Assembly: GCF_003952665.1 (NCBI RefSeq)
Contig: NZ_CP017946.1
Span: 4,545,001-4,609,000 of the forward strand
Direction: 5' to 3'
Source of the DNA: Bosea sp. Tri-49
GTDB lineage: Bacteria > Pseudomonadota > Alphaproteobacteria > Rhizobiales > Beijerinckiaceae
DNA: 64,000 nt
Shown here: positions 1 to 8,594 of the stretch, in pieces
How the letters are laid out: each line of letters starts with the position of its first letter
Position numbering within the stretch: the stretch's first letter is position 1
Translations under genes and position numbers: made by a program
Notes under the pieces: generated by a model
Databases searched by the model: none
Seen by the model: the letters and a program-made list of their open reading frames with translations, nothing else
Told to the model about the DNA's origin: nothing

Positions 1-1417
1 GGCCGGCGGCGGCGTCCATCCCCTTCGCCGTCAACATCGCCGTCATGGCCGTCAACCGCTCGATGACGGCGGGCTTTCCGGCCGCGACGTTGGCGCCGAG
101 GACTGCGAAATTGGCGACGGTGTGGTGGTCGATCAGCGTCTGGAGCGCCGCGATTCCCATGAGGCCGCCGAGCTGGCGGCCGGTGTTGAAGAGGCCGACG
201 CCGTCAGCGAGCCTGCGGTCGTCGAGATGGCCGAAGGCGATCAGCGTGATCGACAGGAACAGGAAGCCGAGGCCGAGGCCGCGCAGCAGCACGCCCGCCA
301 TCATGTCATCAGCCCCGCTCTCGCTGGTCGAGCCGGAGAGCAGCCACATCCCGCTCATCAGGATCAGGATGCCGAAGGGCACCGTGGCGAAGGGCGGCAC
401 GCGGCGGAACTGCACGAGCAGGGCGACAAGGACGAGCGCGCCGATGAAGGGCGCGCCGCTGGGCAGCAGGAGCTCGCCGGCATCGGTCGGAGTGAAGGCG
501 AGGACGGACATCACAAAGGCAGGGATCACGAAGGCGCTGCCGGACAGGGCGGCGCCGGCGACGAAGCTGACGATGAAGGCGAAGGTGAAGTCGTTCGGTC
601 CGAACAGGGAGACGTCGAGCAGGCCCCGGCCCTTGGCCATGGCCTGCTGACCGAGGAAGGCCAGCAGCGCGGCGGCGCCGATCAGCGTCAGCCAGGGGAT
701 GCGCGGTTCCTCGAACCAGTTCCAGCGGCTGCCCTGCGTCAGCACATAGGTGAGGCAGAAGAAGGTGAGCGAGATCAGCGCGACGCCGATCCAGTCGAAC
801 GGGCGGGGTGCGCCCCTGGCAGACATCGGGCCGTCCGCCATCAAAAGGAGCCCGGCAGCCGTGAGGGAGAGCGGCACGATGCCGAAGAAGATCCAGGTCC
901 AGGACTGGGCATCGAGCAGCCAGCCCTGAAGCGCCGGAGCGAGCGTTCCGGGCGCGACGACGGCACCCACCGCGAACAGGCCCTGAAGCAGAGGCTGGTG
1001 CGCGCGCGGGAAGCTCAGAAAAATCATCGCCTGGCCTGCGACGAGCAGGGTGCCGCCGGAGAAGCCCTGGACGATGCGCAGCCCGATCAGCAGGTCGAGC
1101 CGGGCAGTCATGGCAGCGATGCCCGAAGCCAGGCCCATGGTGAGGGTCGCAGTGACGAGCACGCTGCGCGGATCGATCCGGCTCATCAGCCAGGGCGCGG
1201 TCAGGAAGCCGATGAGCTTCAGCGTGATGTAGCCGATGTCGAGCCAGGCGAACTCGTCGGGCGTCGCGGAGGTGTCGCCGATGATGTCGCTGCGCCCGAG
1301 CGACAGAACGGTGCCGGCGATCGCCTCGATCAACGCGGCGAGCACGATTCCTGTGAGGAGAAGGGTGCCGGCCGCGGCGCTGCTGCGGCCCAGTATGGCG
1401 GTGGCGGCCATGGTCAT
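1..1417 (-). CDS. MFS drug efflux transporter, EmrB/DHA2 type (C-terminus off window)
   Basis: Inner-membrane proton-driven exporter of the 14-helix DHA2 group, expected to pair with the adaptor encoded just upstream. The reading frame starts at the ATG at 1415–1417 and stays open to the left edge. It shows repeated hydrophobic helices, a motif resembling the conserved motif A/C surroundings (GLRIVQGFSGG near residue 115) and the long helix-rich second half. The ATG shares one base with the stop of the adaptor gene (TAATG), which implies translational coupling. The C-terminal end is missing because the window ends. Substrate is unknown; the pairing with an EmrA-like protein is what indicates tripartite efflux. 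Confidence 0.88.
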   Translation of the reverse strand, partial: MTMAATAILGRSSAAAGTLLLTGIVLAALIEAIAGTVLSLGRSDIIGDTSATPDEFAWLDIGYITLKLIGFLTAPWLMSRIDPRSVLVTATLTMGLASGIAAMTARLDLLIGLRIVQGFSGGTLLVAGQAMIFLSFPRAHQPLLQGLFAVGAVVAPGTLAPALQGWLLDAQSWTWIFFGIVPLSLTAAGLLLMADGPMSARGAPRPFDWIGVALISLTFFCLTYVLTQGSRWNWFEEPRIPWLTLIGAAALLAFLGQQAMAKGRGLLDVSLFGPNDFTFAFIVSFVAGAALSGSAFVIPAFVMSVLAFTPTDAGELLLPSGAPFIGALVLVALLVQFRRVPPFATVPFGILILMSGMWLLSGSTSESGADDMMAGVLLRGLGLGFLFLSITLIAFGHLDDRRLADGVGLFNTGRQLGGLMGIAALQTLIDHHTVANFAVLGANVAAGKPAVIERLTAMTAMLTAKGMDAAAG

Positions 1418-2508
1418 TAGCGGTCTCCCGGGGCGATCTCGACACGTGCGGACAGACCGGGCACGAGGCGGCCGGGCAAGGGATTGCCGGTGAAGCGGAT
1501 CTTCACCGGAACGCGCTGGACGACGCGCACGAAGTTGCCCGTCGCATTGTCGGCCGGGAGCAGGCTGAAGGCGGAGCCGCTGCCGGGCGCGAAGCTGTCG
1601 ACCACGCCTTTGAGCGCCTCGCTCGGATAGCCGTCGACACTGATGCGGACGTGCTGGCCGGGCCGGATCTGCTCAAGCTGGGTTTCCTTGAAATTCGCCA
1701 CGACCCAGACATCGTCGACCGGGACGATGTCGAGCAGGGCGACGCCCGGCGCGACCAGGCGGCCGATCCGGACCTGGCGGTTGCCGACGATGCCGCCGAC
1801 CGGAGCGCGCACGACGGTGCTGTCGAGATCGATCTGAGCGAGATCGCGCGCGGCCTGCGTCTGCGCCACGGCGGCAACGGCCGCTTCGCGCTGCGTGGTC
1901 AGGACGGCGATACGCTGCTGCTGCGCTTCGATCGTCGCCGAGGCGCCCGACAGGTTCGCTTCGGCCCGCGAGCGCGCGGCATCGCTCTCGTCGAGCAGGG
2001 CCTGGCTCACCGCATTGCTGCGGATCAGCTCGCGGCGCCGGCTTTGCGACCGTGTCGCCAGCGTCACCTCGGCGCTGGCGGCCTGCTTCTGGGCTTCGGC
2101 CTGCCTGACCAGAGCGTACTGGAGCTTGGTTTCGGCATCGACATTGGTGACACGCGCCTGCGCCGCCTCGACGTTCGCCACGGCCTGCGCGAGCTTGGCG
2201 CGATAGTCGGCATCGTCGATCCGGAACAGGATATCTCCGGCCCGGACAGTCTGGTTGTCCCCGACCTCGACCGCCGTGACATAGCCGGCAATCTTCGGCG
2301 CCAGCGCGGTCAGATCGCCGCGGACATAGGCGTTGTCGGTCGCCTCGCCGCCCGAGCGGGCATTGGCCCATCCTGCGGCCACTGCCGCGACGGCGCCGAG
2401 GCACAGCAGCAGCCCGACGATCTTTTTCTTGCCGGGCCGCGCTGCGGGGGCGGCGTTCCCGGAGTCCTCGTCTGTAACGACTGTGCTCTTCTCTTCGAGG
2501 AGGTCCAT
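1417..2508 (-). CDS. HlyD/EmrA-family periplasmic adaptor (membrane fusion protein)
   Basis: Membrane-anchored adaptor of 363 aa linking an inner-membrane pump to an outer-membrane channel. A basic stretch (residues ~26–29) precedes one transmembrane helix (about 30–47). The biotinyl-lipoyl half motif follows (DNAYVRGDLTALAPKIAGYV, ~57–76), then a long Ala/Gln/Arg-rich coiled coil (~105–225) and the second lipoyl half plus beta-barrel (VRAPVGGIVGNRQVRIG, ~233–249). Length and layout fit EmrA. It lies upstream of and overlaps the MFS gene by one base. It appears to be the third gene of a leftward operon after the reductase and cupin genes. Confidence 0.92.
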   Translation of the reverse strand: MDLLEEKSTVVTDEDSGNAAPAARPGKKKIVGLLLCLGAVAAVAAGWANARSGGEATDNAYVRGDLTALAPKIAGYVTAVEVGDNQTVRAGDILFRIDDADYRAKLAQAVANVEAAQARVTNVDAETKLQYALVRQAEAQKQAASAEVTLATRSQSRRRELIRSNAVSQALLDESDAARSRAEANLSGASATIEAQQQRIAVLTTQREAAVAAVAQTQAARDLAQIDLDSTVVRAPVGGIVGNRQVRIGRLVAPGVALLDIVPVDDVWVVANFKETQLEQIRPGQHVRISVDGYPSEALKGVVDSFAPGSGSAFSLLPADNATGNFVRVVQRVPVKIRFTGNPLPGRLVPGLSARVEIAPGDR

Positions 2509-2552
2509 GGTCCCATTCCCGTTGAATGCCGATGGCTGCGGTGCAGCGCCGA

Positions 2553-2569
2553 CGGCAGGGAACCTGCCG
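2553..2569. other. Short perfect hairpin between cupin and adaptor genes
   Basis: A 7-bp inverted repeat CGGCAGG / CCTGCCG with a 3-nt loop lies in the 85-bp gap between the cupin stop and the adaptor start. There is no T-run, so it may be an mRNA-stability element and not a terminator. Confidence 0.35.
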
Positions 2570-2593
2570 CCGGGCCCGAAGGCTGCGGTCAGG

Positions 2594-3007
2594 TCACTTC
2601 TTGATGAACCTGGTCAGCTCCGTGTCGTCGGTGTCGACGACGAACACGGCCAGGATGCGTGCCGGCTGCGTGTCGCTGGCGTTCGCGCTGACGCCGTGGA
2701 AGGCTCCGGGCGCCTCGACCCAGTTTTCGCCGGCCTTGTAGACCTTCTCCGGTGAGCCGTTGACGCTGCTGCGGACCGCGCCCTCGAGGACGGTTGCATA
2801 GATGAAGGCGGATTTCGCATGAGTATGGGCAGACGACGCGCCACCCGGCCCGTATTCGACCAGTACGCTCTTCAAGCTCTTGCCGGGGATGTTCGGAATC
2901 GGGCGATCGAACACGGTCGTCAACTTGGCCGGAGCGGGCTCGGCAGCCGGCGCCGCGGTGATCGCGAGCGTGGTGAAGGCGAGAACCAAGACAAATCGTG
3001 TGAACAT
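2594..3007 (-). CDS. Secreted cupin-fold protein
   Basis: A 137-aa protein with a Sec-type signal peptide (hydrophobic residues 5–17, cleavage near APAAEPA) and one cupin-2 barrel. The metal-binding cupin motif is visible as HTH (in SSAHTHAKSAFIY) with a downstream Glu and a second-motif His (GAFHGVSANAS). Cupins of this kind bind a metal ion and may act as small dioxygenases or ligand binders; the substrate cannot be read from sequence. The start at 3005–3007 was chosen because the signal peptide begins there; the frame stays open further upstream but that part overlaps the reductase gene in another frame. Probably co-transcribed with the reductase upstream and the efflux pair downstream. 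Confidence 0.85.
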   Translation of the reverse strand: MFTRFVLVLAFTTLAITAAPAAEPAPAKLTTVFDRPIPNIPGKSLKSVLVEYGPGGASSAHTHAKSAFIYATVLEGAVRSSVNGSPEKVYKAGENWVEAPGAFHGVSANASDTQPARILAVFVVDTDDTELTRFIKK

Positions 3008-3078
3008 TGCAATTCTCCTTGCTGGTCGGGACTGTCGTTCGCCGTCGGGGAGTGGAGATCGGGGAGCGAGACCTTCGC

Positions 3079-3843
3079 TCAGCGGCTCGCCGGCTGAGCC
3101 TTCGGCTGGGCGAGCCAGTCCTCGAAGCGGATCGCGCCGATGCGCGGGCTCTCGCCGGGCGTGAGCGAACGGTCGGAGAGAACAGCGCCGTAGTAGCGCG
3201 CGTGGATGTCCGGCACGACCTTGCGCGGGTCCTGCGTCGCCCGCAGGAAGCGCCGGGCCAATTCGTCGAGCGGCATGGCTTCCGGGCCTGCAACCTCGGT
3301 CGTGCCATTGATCGGCGGGGCGAGCGCGACATCGGCGAGCGCCGCCGCGACGTCGCTCGACGCCATCGGCTGGATCAGGGCCGGCGACAGGCGAATCTCC
3401 TCGCCGACCGTGGCCGATTGGGCGATGGCGCCGACGAACTCGAAGAACTGCGTGGCGCGCAAGATGGAGTAAGCGATGCCGGACGCCTTGATCAGGTTTT
3501 CCTGAGCGACCTTCGCCCGGAAATAGCCGTTCTCGGGCAGCCGCTCGCTGCCGACGATCGAAAGGGCGACATGGTGGCGCACGCCGGCGGCGGCTTCCGC
3601 GGCCAGCAGGTTGCGGCCCGACGTCTCGAAGAAGTCGAGGACGGCCTTGTCCTCCCAGACGGGTGCGTTCGCCACGTCGACGACGACGGCGGCGCCATCG
3701 AGCGCCTCGGCCAGACCCTCGCGGGTGATGGTGTTGACGCCAGTGTTTGGCGCAGCTGCGAGCGCCTGATGGCCGCGCGCGGCGAGGTTCTGCACGAGCT
3801 TCGATCCGATGAGGCCGGTGCCGCCGATGACGACGATCTTCAT
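3079..3843 (-). CDS. NmrA-like NAD(P)-binding atypical short-chain reductase
   Basis: A 254-aa Rossmann-fold protein with the N-terminal glycine motif GGTGLIG (residues 8–14). It keeps the atypical-SDR/NmrA layout: a variable central region, LRATQFFEF near the middle and a C-terminal substrate lobe, without the classical YxxxK pair in a clear position. Such proteins sense or reduce with NAD(P)H; no substrate can be assigned. The ATG at 3841–3843 has a good ribosome site (GGAG 9 bases upstream). It is the first gene of the leftward set (reductase, cupin, HlyD, MFS) and diverges from the winged-helix regulator at 4082, a natural candidate for its control. Confidence 0.85.
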   Translation of the reverse strand: MKIVVIGGTGLIGSKLVQNLAARGHQALAAAPNTGVNTITREGLAEALDGAAVVVDVANAPVWEDKAVLDFFETSGRNLLAAEAAAGVRHHVALSIVGSERLPENGYFRAKVAQENLIKASGIAYSILRATQFFEFVGAIAQSATVGEEIRLSPALIQPMASSDVAAALADVALAPPINGTTEVAGPEAMPLDELARRFLRATQDPRKVVPDIHARYYGAVLSDRSLTPGESPRIGAIRFEDWLAQPKAQPASR

Positions 3844-4081
3844 GGGCTTTCTCCGTTTCTTTCGACCGCAACCATTGCCGCCGATAGGACCGGAGAGTGC
3901 CGCCGCGCTTGCGGGAAGTCCTTGCGGCGGGCTTGAATTGCCCTCCGAGGAAGCTTGGTTTCTTGTCCAAGACGGCGCCTTGCGGCAGAAGGGCGAGCCA
4001 GGGCGCTGTCAGTCTCGGATTATTTTTCGATCGGCCGCTTCGGTCAGCGAAACGACGGCATTCGGCCAAGGGACGACCGAC

Positions 4082-5671
4082 GTGCAATTCGCGTTTGGAG
4101 ATTACCTGCTCGACCCCGGGCGCCGGGAGCTGACCCTGCGCGCGCAGGTGGTGACCGTCGGGCCGCAGGTCTTCGACCTGCTGCTGCATCTCATCGGGAA
4201 TCGCGACCGGGTCGTCAGCAAGGACGAGCTGCTGCAGGCGGTGTGGGGCGGCCGGATCGTCTCCGAATCCACGATCACCAGTCACATCAACGCGGTCAGG
4301 AAGGCCATCGGCGACAATGGCGACGAGCAGCGCCTGATCCGAACGATCGCCCGCAAGGGGTTCCGCTTCGTCGGCGACGTCGAGCAGTCCGGGGAAGCGC
4401 GAGAGCCGATCGGATCAGGCGTCCCCGAACGGGCCGCGAGCCCCGCGACGGAACTGCCCTCCGCGCCGCTCCCGCCGGACAAGCCTTCTATCACCGTCCT
4501 GCCGTTCCAAAACCTGAGCGGCGATCCCGAACAGGAGTATTTCGCCGACGGCGTGGTGGAGGACATCATCGCCGCCCTGTCCCGCATCCGCTGGCTGTTC
4601 GTCATCGCCCGCAATTCGAGCTTTGCCTTCAAAGGCCGGGCGGTGGATGTGAAGGAAATCGGCCGGGAGCTCGGCGTGCGCTACGTCCTGGAAGGCAGCA
4701 TCCGGAAGTCCGGAAACAAGGTGCGCATCACCGGACAGCTCATCGACGCCAAGACCGGGGCGCATCTCTGGGCAGAGCGTTTCGAAGGCATGCTCGACGA
4801 CATCTTCGAACTCCAGGACCAGATCGCCGAAAGCGTCGTCGGCGCGGTCGCGCCGCAGCTCGAACGGGCCGAGATCGAGCGCGCCAAGCGGAAGCCGACC
4901 GAGAACCTCGATGCCTACGACTATTATCTGCGTGGCACGGCGAAGCTGCACTCCGGGACCAGGGACGCCATCGAGGCGGCGCTGCCGCTCTTCTACAAGG
5001 CTATCGAGCTCGATCCAGACTTCGCATCGGCCTATGGCATGGCGGCCTGGTGCCATCTGTGGCGCAAGGTGAATGGCTGGATGGTCGATCGCCCGGGCGA
5101 AATCGCCGAGGGCATGCGGCTGGCGCGGCTTGCCGTCGAATTCGGCCGGGACGATGCGGTCGCCCTGACGCGGGCCGGCCATGCGCTCGGCCATTTCACC
5201 GGCGATCTCGATGGCGGCATAGCGCTCATCGACAGGGCGGTGCTCCTCAATCCGAACCTCGCTGCCGCCTGGTTCCTTGGCGGCTTCCTGCGCGCCCTTA
5301 ACGGCGAACCGGCTGCCGCTCTGGAGCATTTCGAGCACGCCGTTCGCCTGAGCCCGCTGGATCCCGAAATCTTCAGGATGCAGGTCGGGATGGCGCTGGC
5401 GCACTTCTTCGCGGGGCACTTCGATTCCGCCGTGGGCTGGGCCGAAAAGGCCGCCGGAAACCTTCCCAGCCTCCTCGTCGCCGCCGCCGTGATGGCGGCG
5501 AGCCAGGCGCTCTCTGGCCGCGCCGATGAGGCGAGGCAGGCGATGGAACGCCTGCAGGCGCTCGATCCATCCATGCGCATCGCAAAGCTCAAGGACTGGC
5601 TTCCGATCCATCGCTCGGAAGATTTGGCGCGGTTCGCGGACGGATTGCGGCTGGCCGGGCTGCCCGAGTGA
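4082..5671 (+). CDS. Winged-helix transcriptional regulator with TolB/FlgO-like domain and TPR repeats
   Basis: Cytoplasmic regulator of about 529 aa. Residues ~1–100 form an OmpR/CadC-type winged helix (QVFDLLLHLIGNRDRVVSKD, then ITSHINAVRKAIGD and RTIARKGFRFVGDV). A linker leads to a domain opening with ITVLPFQNLSGDPEQEYFAD, as in adenylate-cyclase-associated/TolB-like modules, and the C-terminal half holds TPR-like helices (LFYKAIELDPDFASAYGMAA, then AVLLNPNLAAAW). There is no transmembrane segment, unlike CadC. GTG at 4082 was chosen: AAGGGA lies 8 bases upstream and the fold starts there, although the frame is open back to 3809 across the divergent gene. The signal it senses is unknown. 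Confidence 0.85.
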   Translation: MQFAFGDYLLDPGRRELTLRAQVVTVGPQVFDLLLHLIGNRDRVVSKDELLQAVWGGRIVSESTITSHINAVRKAIGDNGDEQRLIRTIARKGFRFVGDVEQSGEAREPIGSGVPERAASPATELPSAPLPPDKPSITVLPFQNLSGDPEQEYFADGVVEDIIAALSRIRWLFVIARNSSFAFKGRAVDVKEIGRELGVRYVLEGSIRKSGNKVRITGQLIDAKTGAHLWAERFEGMLDDIFELQDQIAESVVGAVAPQLERAEIERAKRKPTENLDAYDYYLRGTAKLHSGTRDAIEAALPLFYKAIELDPDFASAYGMAAWCHLWRKVNGWMVDRPGEIAEGMRLARLAVEFGRDDAVALTRAGHALGHFTGDLDGGIALIDRAVLLNPNLAAAWFLGGFLRALNGEPAAALEHFEHAVRLSPLDPEIFRMQVGMALAHFFAGHFDSAVGWAEKAAGNLPSLLVAAAVMAASQALSGRADEARQAMERLQALDPSMRIAKLKDWLPIHRSEDLARFADGLRLAGLPE

Positions 5672-5984
5672 CCCTGCTCATGGATCGGGTCAGATTACCG
5701 TCTTCGAACGAATGCAGGAGTGGTATCCCGGCCGCCGTTAGGACACTAGCTTCCGCCTACGCCCCTAACCAAAGATCGAACGCTGGCGCGCAGCCGGAAA
5801 GCCGACATTCGTTCCCAACGCGTCGCCTGACAGCTTCCCGCCTACGGCCGGGCCGGTTACATCAGAAGAGCGAGGCGGGACAATTCGACACGCACGGCTG
5901 ACCGCGAACCTGGACAGCTCATGGTGCTGACAATCAATCAAAGCCTTGTGTTGCGGTGCAGTTTCTCGCGCATATCTACGGCCG
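5672..5984. other. Intergenic region before selO
   Basis: A gene-free 313 bp. It contains two similar short stretches, CTTCCGCCTACG (about 5750) and CTTCCCGCCTACGG (about 5833), and a piece reading AAAGCCGACATTCG (about 5797). From memory this type of sequence recurs between genes in alphaproteobacterial genomes, so it may be a decayed interspersed repeat. No convincing promoter hexamers or terminator were found. Confidence 0.4.
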
Positions 5985-7460
5985 ATGACCGCAATCGCCT
6001 TTGACAACTCCTATGCTCGGCTTCCGCAGCGCTTTTACGCATCGGTTAATCCGACTGCAGTCGCCGCGCCCCGCCTCATTCAGTTGAACAGACCGCTGGC
6101 GTCGCAGCTTGGCCTCGATCCGGACTGGCTGAGCGGGCCCCAAGGCATCGCGATGCTGGTAGGCAATAGCGTGGCCGAGGGCGCTGCCCCGATCGCGACA
6201 GCCTATGCCGGCCACCAGTTCGGCGGCTTTAGCCCGCAGCTTGGCGATGGGCGTGCCATCTTGCTCGGAGAGGTAGTGGACCGCCACGGCCAGCGCCGCG
6301 ACATCCAGCTCAAAGGTGCTGGCCTGACCCCTTTCTCACGCCGGGGAGACGGCCGGGCCGCATTGGGGCCGGTCCTGCGCGAGTATATCGTCAGCGAGGC
6401 GATGGCGGCCTTGGGCGTGCCCACGACACGAGCCCTCGCTGCTGTCTTGACGGGCGAAGCGGTCAGGCGAGAGACGCTATTGCCTGGCGCCGTCCTGACA
6501 CGTGTCGCCTCGAGCCACATCAGGATCGGCACCTTCCAGTTCTTCGCGGCGCGCGGCGATGTCGAGGCCTTGCACCTGCTTGCCGACCACGTCATCGCTC
6601 GGCACTATCCGGATGCGGCCGGCAAGGGCGATCCGTACCTTGCCTTGCTGGATGCCGTCATCACCGCGCAAGCCGCACTCGTCGCACGCTGGATGCTGAT
6701 CGGCTTCATCCATGGCGTGATGAACACGGACAACATGTCGGTCGCCGGCGAAACGATCGACTACGGGCCGTGCGCCTTCATGGATGCCTACGATCCAGGT
6801 ACCGTGTTCAGCGCTATCGACGAGCACGGGCGTTATGCCTATGGCAACCAACCACCGATCGCGCGCTGGAACCTGACCCGGTTCGCCGAAACCCTGCTGC
6901 CGCTCCTGGCGAGCGACCAGGACAAAGCCGTGTCGATCGCACAGGATGCGCTCAACCGTTTCGATGAGCTGTTTCAAAGTAACCTGGTCGCCGGATTTCG
7001 CCAAAAACTCGGTCTTGCCACCGAAGAGCCGGATGATATCGCGCTCATCAGGGCGCTCCTCGAAACCATGCAGCGCGGGCAGGCCGACTTCACACTGGTG
7101 TTCCGGCGGTTGAGCGAGGATGCACTGCCGGCCGCGGATGGTCACGCTTGCCGCGACCTGTTCGGCAACCCCACCGAGTTCGACAGCTGGGAAAGCCGCT
7201 GGCGCGAGCGCTTGCTGAAGGAGCCTGCGCCAGCCGAGACGCGACAGCGTGCGATGTGTCGCATCAATCCGCTGTTCATTCCCAGAAATCATCGGGTGGA
7301 AGCCGCAATCCAAGCAGCAGTCGAGCAGGATGACCTTGCTCCTTTCGAGGAGCTGATCGCCGTTCTGGACAAGCCGTATGACAGGCAGCCTGGGCGCGAA
7401 GGCTACGCACTGCCGCCGGCCGCCCATGAGCGCGTGCTGGCGACATTCTGCGGTACCTGA
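5985..7460 (+). CDS. selO: Protein adenylyltransferase SelO (YdiU/UPF0061 family)
   Basis: Pseudokinase-fold enzyme that transfers AMP from ATP to Ser/Thr/Tyr of target proteins, linked to redox stress in characterised bacterial and mitochondrial members. The 491-aa length is typical. Family landmarks are present: the nucleotide lysine in DIQLKGAG (K110), the Gly-rich [12 protein letters not shown] (119–130), the metal-site NTDNMS (247–252) and [14 protein letters not shown] (258–271). The protein ends in FCGT, keeping a C-terminal cysteine where eukaryotic SelO has selenocysteine. The ATG at 5985 was preferred over an upstream start at 5946 because family homology begins there. It stands alone, convergent with the next gene. 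Confidence 0.95.
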   Translation: MTAIAFDNSYARLPQRFYASVNPTAVAAPRLIQLNRPLASQLGLDPDWLSGPQGIAMLVGNSVAEGAAPIATAYAGHQFGGFSPQLGDGRAILLGEVVDRHGQRRDIQLKGAGLTPFSRRGDGRAALGPVLREYIVSEAMAALGVPTTRALAAVLTGEAVRRETLLPGAVLTRVASSHIRIGTFQFFAARGDVEALHLLADHVIARHYPDAAGKGDPYLALLDAVITAQAALVARWMLIGFIHGVMNTDNMSVAGETIDYGPCAFMDAYDPGTVFSAIDEHGRYAYGNQPPIARWNLTRFAETLLPLLASDQDKAVSIAQDALNRFDELFQSNLVAGFRQKLGLATEEPDDIALIRALLETMQRGQADFTLVFRRLSEDALPAADGHACRDLFGNPTEFDSWESRWRERLLKEPAPAETRQRAMCRINPLFIPRNHRVEAAIQAAVEQDDLAPFEELIAVLDKPYDRQPGREGYALPPAAHERVLATFCGT

Positions 7461-7513
7461 CATCCCGCGTCGCCTCCCGAGCAAGCCGTGCTTCGACCCG
7501 CGATCGAGGCGAG

Positions 7514-8593
7514 TTAGCGCTTCATCAGAGCGGAACGCAGCTGAAGCAGCTCCTCGCAGACTGCTTCCAGCTCTCTCACGGCGAAGCCATCGCGAAGGGC
7601 GGGAATATGGTCGGCGAGCCTGTCGCCGAGGAGGCCAGTGAAGCTGACCTTCCCTTCGGGCGAGACTACGAGACCGTTCTCTTCCTCGAATGACGCGTTC
7701 CAGGCAATCGCTTCGGCCTGGGCGACACCGTCCGGAAGATCAAGCTCAAGCGTCCCATCCGTCAGCCAGACCGGGTAGCCGCCGGGCAGGCCGTTCGGGC
7801 CAGGGACATGGCCACGCCATGACCGGTTGGCCGCCATGGCGAGCAGCATGGGGACGCCGCTCGCTCCCGAGATCTCGATGACCGGTTCGGGCGTGAGCTG
7901 GATATCGGCGAAACGCCCGTAGACATCCTCGACCTCGATGCCGTCCAGCCAGACGCGGGGCGCCCGCCCGCTACGTTCCTCGGGCCGGCGGCGCCAGGCG
8001 GCAAGGTTCTGATAGTGAGCGAGAACCTTGACCTTGGCCCCGGGCGGCGTGGCGGCCGAGCCGGCGAAGACATTGGACAGGATCGCGACATTGCCCATGC
8101 CGCACGCGACATCATGGCCCATCGCGCGGATCATGCCGTTGACCACGTCGGGGAAGCCGCAATTGACCAGCGTCACGGGCTTGCCGCTGCGCGTGATCGC
8201 CGCCGCGACCCGCGAGCTGAGCAGCGCCTGGAAAACCGCTGTGGCGCTCAGGCCGCCTTCGGCGACGAGCTGCGTCCAGGCATTGCCGCTCTGGGCGATG
8301 ACCTGCGAGGTCTGGATCGAAGCGGCCTGCACCGCGATGCGCGGAGCGGTCGCCGCAAGCATCTCGTCCGACGCGTTCGGAGCAAGCAGATCGACGGCAT
8401 GTGTCGTGAAGCGCGCCTTCTTGCCGAACAGCGCGCTGCGGGCATTGGCGGCGGTGCGCAGCCAGTTCAGGCGCTCGCGATTGCGCCCGGCGATGATCAC
8501 CTCGACAGGTTCGTCCGCCGTCGCGGCGATGTCGAAGGCGATGCGCGCGGCAAAGCCGCCGGTGCCCGAGATTAGGATGTCGCAACCGGCCAT
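7514..8593 (-). CDS. Saccharopine dehydrogenase-like NAD(P)-binding protein
   Basis: About 359 aa beginning with a dinucleotide-binding motif (ILISGTGGFAARIAFDIA) followed by a second strand ending in AGRNRERL, as in saccharopine dehydrogenase/homospermidine synthase-like proteins. A cysteine-containing VNCGFPDVVNGM segment sits mid-protein. The exact substrate is unknown; relatives reduce or cleave secondary-amine (opine-like) bonds, which would suit the three-subunit flavoenzyme cluster nearby, but this is inference. The ATG at 8591–8593 follows the acyl-CoA synthetase stop by one base (TGACATG), so it is coupled as the last gene of the leftward operon that starts at 14884. Confidence 0.72.
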   Translation of the reverse strand: MAGCDILISGTGGFAARIAFDIAATADEPVEVIIAGRNRERLNWLRTAANARSALFGKKARFTTHAVDLLAPNASDEMLAATAPRIAVQAASIQTSQVIAQSGNAWTQLVAEGGLSATAVFQALLSSRVAAAITRSGKPVTLVNCGFPDVVNGMIRAMGHDVACGMGNVAILSNVFAGSAATPPGAKVKVLAHYQNLAAWRRRPEERSGRAPRVWLDGIEVEDVYGRFADIQLTPEPVIEISGASGVPMLLAMAANRSWRGHVPGPNGLPGGYPVWLTDGTLELDLPDGVAQAEAIAWNASFEEENGLVVSPEGKVSFTGLLGDRLADHIPALRDGFAVRELEAVCEELLQLRSALMKR

Positions 8594-8594
8594 G

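Noticed and set aside
309..1445. Minus-strand frame rich in Arg/His over the MFS gene
   Set aside because: Out of frame with the hydrophobic MFS reading, which starts at 1415–1417 and shows membrane helices.
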